In this document: positions 52,093-61,700 of the stretch, piece by piece
Layout of the letters: every line of letters starts with the position of its first letter
Position numbering within the stretch: the first letter of the stretch is position 1
NCBI GenBank assembly: GCA_964458575.1
Contig: CAYWMD010000003.1
Location: 143,653-207,652, forward strand
DNA: 64,000 nucleotides
Origin: CAYWMD01 sp964458575
Lineage (GTDB): Bacteria > Verrucomicrobiota > Verrucomicrobiia > Limisphaerales > JADLHS01
Reading direction: 5' to 3'
Notes under the pieces: generated by a model
Seen by the model: the letters and a program-made list of their open reading frames with translations, nothing else
Told to the model about the DNA's origin: nothing
Databases searched by the model: none
Made by a program: the position numbers and the translations under genes

Positions 52093-54027
52093 TCATCCCG
52101 TTAAATCATCATCAGGATCGTTCTGCTCACTAATGGCGGTGGTAAGGTTGCCGTTTGAAATGCCACTTGATGCCTGCCTTTTCAGCCAAACTACAAGCAT
52201 GCTGATATCTGCAGGAGACACTCCTGAGATTCGCGACGCTTGCCCGAGCGTCGTGGGTCGTATGGTAGTAAGCTTCTGCTTTGCTTCGGATCGCAAACTC
52301 GGGATCAGGTTAAAGTCGAAAGAAGCGGGGATTTGCTTCTCTTCCAAGGTCTTGAATCGTTCGACTTCGGCTTCCTGTCGGATAATATAGCCTTCGTATT
52401 TGACCGCTGTCTCAACCTGCTGGGTGATTTCATCAGATAGCTCATCATTTCTCATCGGCAACGAAGAATAGCTTACCTCAGGTCTGCGCAGCAACTGAGC
52501 AAGTGTTTCTGAGCCATATCGAGTCTTGTTGAGCCGAGTCAACTCGTCGTTAATGGCCTGCCTTTTTGCCGAGAATTGCCGGTAACTGCCATCGGCCAGA
52601 AGACCAATCTCGTATCCCAAATCCGCTAAACGAAGATCTGCATTGTCATGGCGAAGCAGAAGGCGGTGCTCAGCGCGTGAAGTGAACATCCGATAAGGCT
52701 CACTCGTGCCCTTTGTCACTAAATCGTCAATCAAAACCCCGATGTAAGCCTTGTTTCTCGGAATTGAAATCTTCGGTCTTTTAAGAGCTGTACGAGCCGC
52801 GTTTATTCCAGCTATAAGCCCCTGAGCACCAGCCTCTTCGTATCCAGATGTTCCATTGATTTGGCCCGCAAGAAACAGATTCTGGCAAACTTTAGTTTCG
52901 AGCGTTGGAAACAATTGTGTTGGGTTAGCAAAATCATATTCTACGGCATACGCTGGACGCACTATTTCTGCATTCTCACAACCAATAATCGTACGGACAA
53001 GGCTGATTTGGACTTCAAACGGTAGGCTGGTTGAGAAACCATTCACGTATATTTCTTCGGTATTAACCCCTTCTGGCTCAATGAATATCTGATGTCTGGT
53101 TTTGTCGGTAAACTTAACTATTTTATCTTCGATTGAGGGGCAATACCGAGGGCCAACCCCTTCAATGCTTCCCGAATACATCGGAGATTGATGCAGATTT
53201 GATCGAATCATCTCCGCAGTTGAATTTGTCGTAAAGGTGAGGTGACATGGCATCTGACCATTTATCTGACCGAGAATAGAGCCATGTGGAATCGATCTGG
53301 AAGTTGTGTGTTCCATGTGGAACAATTCAGATTTCCAAAAAGAAAAGTACGGTATTGGCTCGTCTCCTAGTTGGAGTTCCATTTTGGAGAAATCTAGCGA
53401 CCTTCTTGACAGCCGTGGCGGCGTTCCGGTTTTTAATCGCCCCAATTCAAGGCCGACATCTTGAAGCGATCCAGACAAACCAACGGAAGCACTTTCGCCA
53501 GATCTGCCACCGCTCTGTTTATTCAATCCGATATGGATAAGCCCATGAAGAAAAGTCCCGGTTGTTAGGACAATTGTGTTGCCGCAATACTGGAGGTTTA
53601 ACGCAGTTTCGACGCCGTAGGCCAAACCATTTCGATGCAAGATCCGCGAAACTTGAGCTTGTTTCACGTCTAGGTTTTCTTGCAACTCGCATACGAATTT
53701 CAGCCGTAACTGATACGCTTTCTTGTCACATTGGGCTCGTGGAGACCAAACCGCAGGACCCTTTCGTCGGTTTAGCATTCGGAATTGAATCCCAGTAAGA
53801 TCTGTAGCCTTACCCATTTCACCACCCAAGGCGTCAATTTCCCTCACTAGATGTCCTTTTGCCTGACCCCCAATCGCGGGATTGCAGGACATCTGACCAA
53901 TCGTATCGAGGTTGGTTGTCAGAAGCAGGACTTGGCAACCCATCCTACTTCCCGCCAAAGCCGCTTCCACACCTGCGTGCCCAGCACCAACCACTATGAT
54001 GTCGTACTTTTTCGGGTAAACAAACAT
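52093..54027 (-). CDS. mnmG: tRNA uridine 5-carboxymethylaminomethyl modification enzyme MnmG (GidA)
   Basis: A 644-residue FAD protein that with MnmE makes the cmnm5U34 modification in tRNA. Motifs: YDIIVVGAGHAGVEAALAGSR (FAD; given in part), CNPAIGGQAKGHLVREIDALG (in part), GTFLHG, RLKTGTPPR, GPRYCPSIEDKI, GQINGTSGYEEA, GLIAGINAA and TSRAEHRLLLR with DNAD. The C-terminal domain ends with the expected TLGQASRISGVSPADI helix. ATG 54027 is chosen because a GAG-type ribosome site precedes it; ATGs at 54036 and 54045 are alternatives. The gene is clearly less GC-rich than most of the window and abuts an IS relic, so transfer is possible. Confidence 0.95.
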   Translation of the reverse strand: MFVYPKKYDIIVVGAGHAGVEAALAGSRMGCQVLLLTTNLDTIGQMSCNPAIGGQAKGHLVREIDALGGEMGKATDLTGIQFRMLNRRKGPAVWSPRAQCDKKAYQLRLKFVCELQENLDVKQAQVSRILHRNGLAYGVETALNLQYCGNTIVLTTGTFLHGLIHIGLNKQSGGRSGESASVGLSGSLQDVGLELGRLKTGTPPRLSRRSLDFSKMELQLGDEPIPYFSFWKSELFHMEHTTSRSIPHGSILGQINGQMPCHLTFTTNSTAEMIRSNLHQSPMYSGSIEGVGPRYCPSIEDKIVKFTDKTRHQIFIEPEGVNTEEIYVNGFSTSLPFEVQISLVRTIIGCENAEIVRPAYAVEYDFANPTQLFPTLETKVCQNLFLAGQINGTSGYEEAGAQGLIAGINAARTALKRPKISIPRNKAYIGVLIDDLVTKGTSEPYRMFTSRAEHRLLLRHDNADLRLADLGYEIGLLADGSYRQFSAKRQAINDELTRLNKTRYGSETLAQLLRRPEVSYSSLPMRNDELSDEITQQVETAVKYEGYIIRQEAEVERFKTLEEKQIPASFDFNLIPSLRSEAKQKLTTIRPTTLGQASRISGVSPADISMLVVWLKRQASSGISNGNLTTAISEQNDPDDDLTG

Positions 54028-54295
54028 TAGCGTCATCTCACACATTCCAGCAACTGAAGTCCAGAAAAGACTCCATACGATTTCATAGAATCTGTGGCTT
54101 TGATTCGAGACACGGTCGCAGGCCTCCTGCCGAAGCCGAAGAAGCGTCCCCGCTCGGCATTGAGTGCGTCCTCATTACCCGCAAGGTTCAGCCGGCAATC
54201 TAACTCAATCTTCCACTACCCGTCCATAGAGCATGGCATGCACTTTGATTAATATAATATTTTACAAGTCAAACACTTTTGTACATCAAACTGGG

Positions 54296-54950
54296 ATGAC
54301 TAAAGTGCGAAAGAGCTATCTGAGTGTTGTGAGCGATGAAGAGATGGCATTCTGCACGCCTTACCAGACGCTGATGAAAGAGGACTCGCCTCAGCGAGAG
54401 CACTCACTGCGCGATCTCCTCAACGGTTTGCGCTGTTGTGCGGGTGTCCGTGGCGAATGATGCCCAACGATCTGCCGTGGTAAGCAGTGCAACAGTAGAC
54501 GCAGCGCTGGTTGCGGACTTTGCGGACCGGCAATTCTAAAACATGGCCGAGGATTTTCGACTGCTGCGGCTGTCGGGCCGCGCTGATGCGCCGAGCACGG
54601 CGATTCTGGCCGGAGAGCGGCGCGCGTGCGAACTAGTATGGGGGCAAGAAACGCAAAGGCAGCAAGGTGCACGCGGCGGTGGAAACGTTGGGCCTTTGTG
54701 GACCGAGGCTACACGGGCGAGGAACCGGCGGCAGCAGCGGCTCAGGAGGGCATTCATCTGGAAGTGATCAAGGCATCACCAGGCCAAGCGAGGCTTTGTG
54801 CTTTTGCCGCGGCGCTGGGTGGTCGAACGATCCTTCGATTGGGCAGCTCGATTCCGACGTTTGGCCCGAGATTACGAACGCTTGGCAGCCACTCTGGCAG
54901 GCTATCACTGGCTCGCCTTCGCCATGCTCATGCTCCTCACGCCCCTAACT
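54296..54950 (+). pseudogene. IS5-family transposase remnant
   Basis: Fragments of an IS5-type DDE transposase appear in successive frames. The start reads MTKVRKSYLSVVSDEEMAF, then PYQTLMKEDSPQREHSLRDL and LNGLR (54296-54420). A shifted MMPNDLPW piece ends in a stop (about 54459-54483). GKKRKGSKVHAAVETLG lies near 54650, FVDRGYTGEE near 54705, and the C-terminal LLPRRWVVERSFDWAARFRR, ARDYERL, AGYHWLAFAML from 54798. Frameshifts and a premature stop make it inactive. Terminal inverted repeats were not identified. It separates mnmG from mtnA. Confidence 0.85.
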
Positions 54951-55016
54951 TTGTTCCCCATAGGACAATGTATTGGAGAGTTTCCAGCCGAAGTTCATGG
55001 GAAGATCGTATTGTCG

Positions 55017-56150
55017 TCACATGCGCTGACTCAGTTGCCTGTGGTGTAACCGTAATTCCTGCGGCGTGAAAACCCCCAGCGGCGTGATGATTCCGGTGAT
55101 CAACTCGGGAGGTGTCACGTCGAAACTTGGATTGCACGCGCTGCTGGCGGGGTTGGCGACGCGAACGTAAGCACGCGACATGCATCGCCGATTGCCGGTT
55201 CCCGTCTGCCGATCCGCAAGCACGCCCCACGTGCCGAGGACTTCGCTTTCGTGCCGTTCTTCGATGGGAATGTCGAAACCCGATTTCAAATTCCAATCAA
55301 TGGTCGAAAGCGGAATGGCCACGTAGAACGGAATCCCGTGTCGTTTGGCCAGCACGGCCTTGGTATAAGTCCCGATCTTATTCGCCACTTCGCCGGTGCG
55401 CCCCAAGGTGCGGTCGCTGCCCACAATCACCAGGTCAATTTCCCCGCGTTGCATCAGGTGGCCAGCGGCGTTATCGGCAATTATCTGGTGGGAGATCTTT
55501 TGTTGCGACAGTTCCCAAGCGGTCAAGGTTGCGCCCTGACAGCGCGGGCGGGTTTCATCGCAGAAGACGTGGAATTTCTTTCCGGCAGCCTGGGCGGCAT
55601 ACATCGGCGCGGTGGCGCTGCCCACGTCCACAAACGCCAGCCAACCGGCATTGCAATGGGTGAGGATTCTCATGCCATTGCGAATCAGCTTCGCCCCGTA
55701 CCGTCCGATGGCCTCGCAGTGGCGCACGTTTTCGTTGGCAAATTTCTCGGCGGCGGCCAAGGCCAGGGCCTGTTGTTCCGCGACGGATCTGCCGTGACGC
55801 AGGGTGCGCAGGACGTCGTTCATGGCGTTAACAGGATCAACGGCGGTGGGCCGGGCACCCTGGAGGACGGCGTAAACGGTTGCAACGTGGCGCGCAAACC
55901 GTTTCAGGTTGTCGCCACGAAAGGCGCGCGCCCCCTGCGCCAGCCCGTAGGCCGCCGTTGCGCCGATGGCGCCCGCTCCCCGCACAACCATGTCGCGGAT
56001 GGCGGCGGCAGTTTCCCGGAAGTCGCGCGTGTCAACGATTTTAAATTCGTGCGGGAGCAGGCGTTGCTCGATCAGCAAAACTTTGTTGGGTTTCGCGTCG
56101 AAGGTGACGGTGCGATAGTGGCGTGTTTTGCCGTGGACGGTGACGTTCAT
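55017..56150 (-). CDS. mtnA: S-methyl-5-thioribose-1-phosphate isomerase (MtnA)
   Basis: A 377-residue enzyme of the methionine salvage pathway; converts methylthioribose 1-phosphate to methylthioribulose 1-phosphate. It belongs to the eIF2B-like isomerases. Motifs: IRDMVVRGAGAIGATAAYGL (relatives usually have GAPAIG), HCNAGWLAF (catalytic Cys), CDETRPRCQGATLTAWEL (phosphate site), LVIVGSDRTLGRTGEVANKIG (catalytic Asp; relatives often GADR) and IPIEERHESEV. The small active-site changes could indicate a related sugar phosphate, such as ribose 1-phosphate. No other salvage gene is adjacent. Confidence 0.85.
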   Translation of the reverse strand: MNVTVHGKTRHYRTVTFDAKPNKVLLIEQRLLPHEFKIVDTRDFRETAAAIRDMVVRGAGAIGATAAYGLAQGARAFRGDNLKRFARHVATVYAVLQGARPTAVDPVNAMNDVLRTLRHGRSVAEQQALALAAAEKFANENVRHCEAIGRYGAKLIRNGMRILTHCNAGWLAFVDVGSATAPMYAAQAAGKKFHVFCDETRPRCQGATLTAWELSQQKISHQIIADNAAGHLMQRGEIDLVIVGSDRTLGRTGEVANKIGTYTKAVLAKRHGIPFYVAIPLSTIDWNLKSGFDIPIEERHESEVLGTWGVLADRQTGTGNRRCMSRAYVRVANPASSACNPSFDVTPPELITGIITPLGVFTPQELRLHHRQLSQRM

Positions 56151-56235
56151 GCCGGGCGAGTGTCAGGCATCCGGGGCGATGTGTCACGGATGGCGTTGGA
56201 CCACCCGGACCAGCGACGCTGCGCACGCCGCCGGT

Positions 56236-56652
56236 TCAACGCACCGTGATCTTCAGCTTGCGGATCTTCTCCTCGACGCGCTGAAACAGCGGATGCTTGC
56301 GCAATTTGCGCAGGTCGGGGTCTTTGGCCAGCCATTTGAAATCGCGGTACCCGAGGTTCAGGGCCTTTTCAAGCGCAGCGGCGGCGGCCGCGAATTGATC
56401 CGTCAAGGAGTAGCTGCACGCGAGATTGTAGAAGACCAGCGGGCTTTCCGGTTCGAGCCGGGAGAGGCGCTCATCCACGTGCAGGCCCTCGGCGAAGCGC
56501 CCGCGCTGCGTGTAGTGGTCGCCGAGCAACTGCAACGCGTCCACGTAGTCGGGGTCGCGTCGAACCACACCTTCGATAAATTCAATTCTGACGTCGAGGT
56601 CCCGCTCCTGAGCGGGCGTGAGCTTGTTTCTGGAACTGCTTTTGCACGGCAT
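56236..56652 (-). CDS. TPR-like small protein
   Basis: A 138-residue protein from ATG 56652. It contains two or three tetratricopeptide-like units: VVRRDPDYVDALQLLGDHYT, GRFAEGLHVDERLSRLEPES and PLVFYNLACSYSLTDQFAAA. A basic C-terminal segment (WLAKDPDLRKLRKHP) follows. No signal peptide. TPRs mediate protein contacts; the partner is unknown. It lies 85 bases upstream of mtnA in the same direction and diverges from hpnA. Confidence 0.75.
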   Translation of the reverse strand: MPCKSSSRNKLTPAQERDLDVRIEFIEGVVRRDPDYVDALQLLGDHYTQRGRFAEGLHVDERLSRLEPESPLVFYNLACSYSLTDQFAAAAAALEKALNLGYRDFKWLAKDPDLRKLRKHPLFQRVEEKIRKLKITVR

Positions 56653-56767
56653 ACAACGGTGCGCAGTGTTTCCAAGTCGCCAGTTCAAGTCAAGCGGGCC
56701 AAGAAACATTTTTCCGGGATTTCGGATTCGCCCCAGGTGCTAACTGTTGTCAAACTCCGCGCGGAAT

Positions 56768-57778
56768 ATGAATTGTTTCCTCACCGGCGCGTCGGGCTTC
56801 ATCGGGTCGAACCTCGTGCACGAACTGGTCGCGCGCGGCTATCGCGTCAAGGCATTGCTCCGGCCGCAAGCTGATTTGCGCGGACTGAAAAGTGCGGAGT
56901 TCGAGCGGGTGGACGGCGATGTGGGTGACCCTGAAAAGTTGAGGTTGGCCTGCCGAGGTTGCGACTGGTGCTTCCACGTCGCGGCGAGCTACCACCTCTG
57001 GCTACGGGATTACCAACCCATGTACGCCGCGAATGTCGAGGGCACGCGCAACGTCCTCGAAGCCGCGGGGCGAGCCGGATGTTCGCGAATTGTTTACACG
57101 AGCACGGTCGGCTGCATCGGTTTGCCGAAGCCGGACGCACGCGGAAGCATCGTTCCCACGGACGAAACCGCGCCGGTTTCGGAGGCGCAGATGAGCAATC
57201 ACTACAAGCGATCGAAGTGGCAGGCCGAGCAGGTTGCGGTGGAACTCGCGCGCAAAGGGTTGCCGGTCGTGATCGTGAATCCGAGCGCGCCCGTCGGTCC
57301 GCGCGACGTGAAACCCACGCCCACCGGCCAGGTCATCGTGGATTTTCTGAATCGCGCCATGCCGGCGTATCTCGATACCGGCTTGAACTGGGTTCACGTG
57401 CGCGATGTGGCGGTAGGACACATTCTCGCGGCAAAGAATGGCCGCATCGGCGAGCGTTACATCCTCGGCCATGCGGACGGCAATTGGACGATGCGCGAAG
57501 CGTTTGCGGTGTTGGAAGAAGTCACCGGCGTCCGCGCACCGCGAGCGCGGATTCCGTACGGGGTCGCCCTCGCGGCAGCTTATGCGAATGAAGCCATTTC
57601 TGCGATCACCGGCAAACCGCCGAAAGCGCCGCTGGCTGGCGTGCGGATGGCGAAATACAAAATGTTTTTCAATCCTGGAAAAGCCATCCGCGAACTTGGT
57701 CTGCCGCAAACGCCGCCGAAACAGGCGCTGGCCGACGCGGTGGAATGGTTTCGGGAAGAGGGCCATGTGAAGAGATGA
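56768..57778 (+). CDS. hpnA: Hopanoid-associated sugar epimerase HpnA
   Basis: A 336-residue extended short-chain dehydrogenase from ATG 56768. It has TGASGFIGSNLVHELVARG (NAD loop), HVAASYHLWLRDYQPMYAAN, a Ser-Thr...YKRSKWQAE active site (Tyr and Lys) and NPSAPVGPRDVKPTPTGQ, a stretch characteristic of HpnA. HpnA members occur in hopanoid loci and are proposed to act on the hopanoid head-group sugar. No squalene or hopene genes are in this window. The upstream TTG (56747) would add seven residues. Confidence 0.85.
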   Translation: MNCFLTGASGFIGSNLVHELVARGYRVKALLRPQADLRGLKSAEFERVDGDVGDPEKLRLACRGCDWCFHVAASYHLWLRDYQPMYAANVEGTRNVLEAAGRAGCSRIVYTSTVGCIGLPKPDARGSIVPTDETAPVSEAQMSNHYKRSKWQAEQVAVELARKGLPVVIVNPSAPVGPRDVKPTPTGQVIVDFLNRAMPAYLDTGLNWVHVRDVAVGHILAAKNGRIGERYILGHADGNWTMREAFAVLEEVTGVRAPRARIPYGVALAAAYANEAISAITGKPPKAPLAGVRMAKYKMFFNPGKAIRELGLPQTPPKQALADAVEWFREEGHVKR

Positions 57779-57789
57779 GCTTGAAACCT

Positions 57790-57861
57790 GTAGCAGCGGC
57801 TGTGAATCCGCTCCATCTGAAGTCGGGTAAAGAGTTAGAGCCGACTCACGTCGGCTGCTAC
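57790..57861. repeat. Type A two-hairpin element between hpnA and the lipoprotein gene
   Basis: 72 bases. The right arm AGCCGAC-tcac-type hairpin (AGCCGACTCACGTCGGCT) is perfect. The left arm AGCGGCT-gtga-ATCCGCT has one mismatch. The ends GTAGCAGC and GCTGCTAC are inverted. The lipoprotein frame is open through it, but the preferred start is downstream. Confidence 0.75.
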
Positions 57862-57912
57862 TGTTCGGGGGCTCAAATCGCGAATGGAGACAGGCGCGAC
57901 GCCGGTCCTACG

Positions 57913-58698
57913 TTGAAACAGATTGTAATCGTTGTGGGTTGCCTGTCGTTGGTCACACTGGCTGGTTGCCGTTCTCCAGGAGGTGCGGCGGCCAATCGTG
58001 CCGATGAAGAACACGAACGCGCGGTGATCGAGGCCCGCACGAAATTAGTTTTCACCAACGCCGTCCTGGTCAAACCGCGCGAAGATGTCCCAACGACGAA
58101 TCTCGATTTCAAACTCGCGCCGCTGTTGATTCGGGAAGTCACAGGCTCGCCAAAAGGGACAAACCTCGGCCCGGACACGATCTATTATCAGATGAGTGCA
58201 GTTGAAATTGCGGGTATCAATCATCTGCAAATGACCTACCTGTGGACCTGCGGGAAGGGAACACAGACCGCTCTCGGCGTTCGACTCACGCTCGATTCAC
58301 AGGGGCTGCCGGTAATCTGGGAGGTGTTGGACCAGCGGCCCGATCCGAGCGTTGTGTTTGTTTCCCAGTCCTTGGAAGAAAAAGCGAAGGTGGCGTTCGG
58401 GTCGCCAGTTCCAGGCAGGCGTTTTGCGGTTGAACAACCCCTCAGCGTTGCGCCGGATGTCGTGGTGGCGCGCGTGATTGAAGACGGGCCGGTCGCGATG
58501 GGGCCGATTGTGCATCAAACCGCCAGCGGCGAAATCAATGCGGTGATCTGCCGCTGCATGCCCACACAAGCCCGGCAACTGGTGACGACGACATACTACG
58601 AACTCAAACCGTTGTCGGCAGCGACGAATGTAGATCTTGAAATCCTCGGAACGAATCGCCGCTTCGTTAAGAAGTTGCGCCTGCCACCCGGGTTTTGA
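57913..58698 (+). CDS. Putative lipoprotein, unknown function
   Basis: A 261-residue protein from TTG 57913, giving LKQIVIVVGCLSLVTLAGC, a signal peptide with lipobox LAGC. The frame is open further upstream (from 57745), but that part overlaps the end of hpnA and a palindromic element and would bury the signal. The mature part (TIYYQMSAVEIAGINHLQM, LTLDSQGLPVIWEVL, PDVVVARVIEDGPVAMGP) has no domain I recognise. It is probably anchored in the periplasm. Confidence 0.65.
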   Translation: MKQIVIVVGCLSLVTLAGCRSPGGAAANRADEEHERAVIEARTKLVFTNAVLVKPREDVPTTNLDFKLAPLLIREVTGSPKGTNLGPDTIYYQMSAVEIAGINHLQMTYLWTCGKGTQTALGVRLTLDSQGLPVIWEVLDQRPDPSVVFVSQSLEEKAKVAFGSPVPGRRFAVEQPLSVAPDVVVARVIEDGPVAMGPIVHQTASGEINAVICRCMPTQARQLVTTTYYELKPLSAATNVDLEILGTNRRFVKKLRLPPGF

Positions 58699-58796
58699 AC
58701 CGTTGCGCCGGTTTCAATTTGAAATCAGCCGGAGGCATTGCTGCGCTCCGGAAATGAGATTGGTGTAAGAACGGGTTGCGTCCTTCGGGTTGTCGG

Positions 58797-61700
58797 TCAC
58801 GGCAGCAGCACGGCGCGGTAAAAGCGCCTGGTCATGCTCGATGACGCCGGGTCGGTGAAATAAACCGGCCCACCGCCAAGGAGGTTGGTTTGCAATCGCA
58901 CCCAGCTTTGCAGGTTCGTGCTGGCTTCAATCGCCACGGAAGCTCCAGCCGGGCCGGAGAAGCTGAAGCCGAACTGGCCGTTGCTGAAGCCGATGCTGCT
59001 GTTGGTGGAAAAAATGACAGGCGGTTGCGAGCCGATCGTCAGGGATGCCGGCAGGCTTACGGCGCTGCCCAGGTTGTTGTAAGCAATCACCGAATAGCTG
59101 CCCACGTTCACATTCGCCACGTTGGCAATCGCGAGAGAGCTGTTGGTGGCGTCGAGCATGGCCGCGTTGTTAAACAACCATTGATAAGCCAGCGGCGCAT
59201 CGCCCGTGGCGCTAACATTGAAATTGGCCGTGCCCAGCGAGGGAACGGTCTGGCTGGATGGATGGGTCGTGATGACCGGCAGGCCAGTGACATCCGTAAG
59301 GCTAAAGGCTACGCCCCAGCCATAGTCGCCGCCAAAAAACGTCGTGCCGTATAGCTTGTCACCAGACAAAATCACGCCGCCACGGAGACTGGCTCCTCCA
59401 ATGTTCGTATAGGCATATCCCCAACCGGATTGCACTGAAGCGGGTAGAAACTGTTGCAGAATGGCGAAGCCGGTCCCGTCCGTGTTTACCTTGAACACAG
59501 TTCCGCCGCCCAGTGCCCCGCCGTTGGCCGTTCCGTAAAGTGTGCTGCCGGACAATTGCAAGGTTCCGTATGAATTGCCCCCCTCGTTGCTGGCCAACTG
59601 CTTCAGTACTCCGAAACCCGTTCCGTCCGTATTCAGCTTGAACACCGTGCCATACCCGGCACTGCCACCATAACCAGTCGTTCCGTAAAGTGTGCCGCTG
59701 GAAATCGTCAAGCCCGCTTGCGGATACGCGCCATCGCTATTCGTGTAGTTGCCAGAACTGCTGTCGTAGGAGCGTGCCGGGAAATGCTTCAGCACGGCAA
59801 ACCCGTTTCCGTCGGTATTCACTTTGAAAACGGTGCCCATGCCATCGTTGCCACCCCGATACGTCGTCCCGAAGAGCGTGTTCCCGGAAAGTGTCAGGCC
59901 GCCGTAAGGTTTCGCTCCGTCACTGTTGGAGTTGGGCGATGGAGGAAAGTGTTTCAGCACCGCGAACCCACTTCCGTCCGTGTTGACCTTAAAAACCGTG
60001 CCATTGCCTGAACTGCTCCCCCCAGCCGTCGTTCCGTAGAGCGTGCCACCGGACAACAGCAGATTGCCCAATGGATTGTAACCGTCGCTGTTGGTATAGT
60101 CATAGACCGCGCCGTAATAGCCAGCCGGTGAAAAATGCTTCAGCGCCGTGAAACCCGTCCCGTTCGTGTTCATCTTGAACACCGTCCCGCCACCATTCGT
60201 TCCGCCTCGCGTCGTCGTCCCGTAGAGCATGTCGCCGGAGAGTGTTAATCCCGCGTATGGAGACACCCCGTCGCTGTTGGTTTCAGCTGAACCGTTGTAG
60301 CCCATCGGACCAAAGCTCTTGAGCACGGTGTAGCCGCTGCCGTCGTTGTTCACCTTGAAGATGGTTCCATAGGTGCTTCCGGCATTGTTGGAATTCACTC
60401 CGCCTGCAGAAGTTGTTCCGTAAAGCGTGGAGACGGAAGCGACCAGAGTGCATTGGGGGTTCTGCCCGTCCGTCGGGGAAAAGAAGTTCCAAATCGGCGC
60501 GTAACCGGTTCCATTTATGTCTAGTTTGAACAGATTATTGCCCGTTGGACCGTAAAGCGTGCTACCCAGCAGCAACAGGCCTGGCTGCCAGTTGTTCCAA
60601 GTATCAAACGACTTCAGCAATCCGAAAACAGTCCCGTCCGTACTCACCTTGAACACCGCTCCATTGTCCAAACTGCCGCCCGCGGAAGTCGTGCCATAGA
60701 GCGTCCCGCCCGACACCACCAATTCGCCGATTGGGTTTTTGCTGGTGCTTACGGTGTTAGTGAAGCTCCTTAGCAACTGGTAGCCGGACCCGTTGTTCGT
60801 ATCCACCTTGAACACTATGCCATACCCCGAACCGCCGCCCCCATACGTCGTCCCATAGAGTGTGCTGCCCGACAGCACCACGCCCGAGTAAGGAAGGCTC
60901 CCGTCGCTCCCGCCGGGGAATTGTTTCAATACCTGATAGCCGGTGCCGTTGGTGTTGATCTTGAACACCGTGCCGTTGCCGCTGCTGCCCCCAAGCGACG
61001 CTGTGCCAAATAGTGTGCCGCCACTCACCGCCAATCGGCCTCGTGGATATCTGCCGTCGCTGGAGCTGTCAAAGTACTTCAGCACGGTGAAGCCTGTGCC
61101 ATCGGTGTTCAGCTTGAACAGAGTGCCATTGCCGTTAGTGCCTCCGTTTCTCGCCGTCCCGTAGAGCGTGCTCCCGGAAATCGCCAAGCCGGTATATGGA
61201 GTTGCCCCGTCGCTGTTGGTATCTACGCCGGAGACATTCGTGGTGGCGCTGAAACTCTTGAGCACAGAGAATCCGCTGCCATCGGTGTTCACCTTGAACA
61301 CCGTCCCACGTCCCGCGCCGCCACCCTGCCACGTCGTTCCGTAGAGGGTGTTCCCGGAAATCGCCAACCCGGCCGTTGGCTGCGACCCATCGCTGCCGAA
61401 GAAGACCTTGATGGCCGAGTAGCCAGTACCGTTCGTATTCACTTTGAACACCGCTCCTTTTTCCAGTTCACCGGTGGACGTCGTGCCGTAAAGCATGCCG
61501 TCCGGACCCTGGATTAACTGACCGAGCGGCCCAGTGCCGGTCAGGTTCGTTTGGAGGCCGAAATTATGGAGCACTGTGAACGACGTGAGCGGCTGACTGG
61601 ACACGGACAGAAACGCCACGCTGCTCGTGACACTGCCGGAGCTGTTCGCGACGATGACCGAATATTCTCCCTGATTCGCAAAGTCGGCATTGGCCAACGC

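Noticed and set aside
54046..54295. Possible tRNA or small RNA upstream of mnmG
   Set aside because: No cloverleaf or T-loop signature (GTTCGAATC-type) was found in the stretch; nothing supports an RNA gene.
54626..55069. Several short plus-strand frames at 54.5-55.1 kb
   Set aside because: They are pieces of one frameshifted IS5 transposase, not separate genes.
57745..57912. Upstream extension of the lipoprotein frame
   Set aside because: It overlaps hpnA and a palindromic element and would place 56 residues before the signal peptide.
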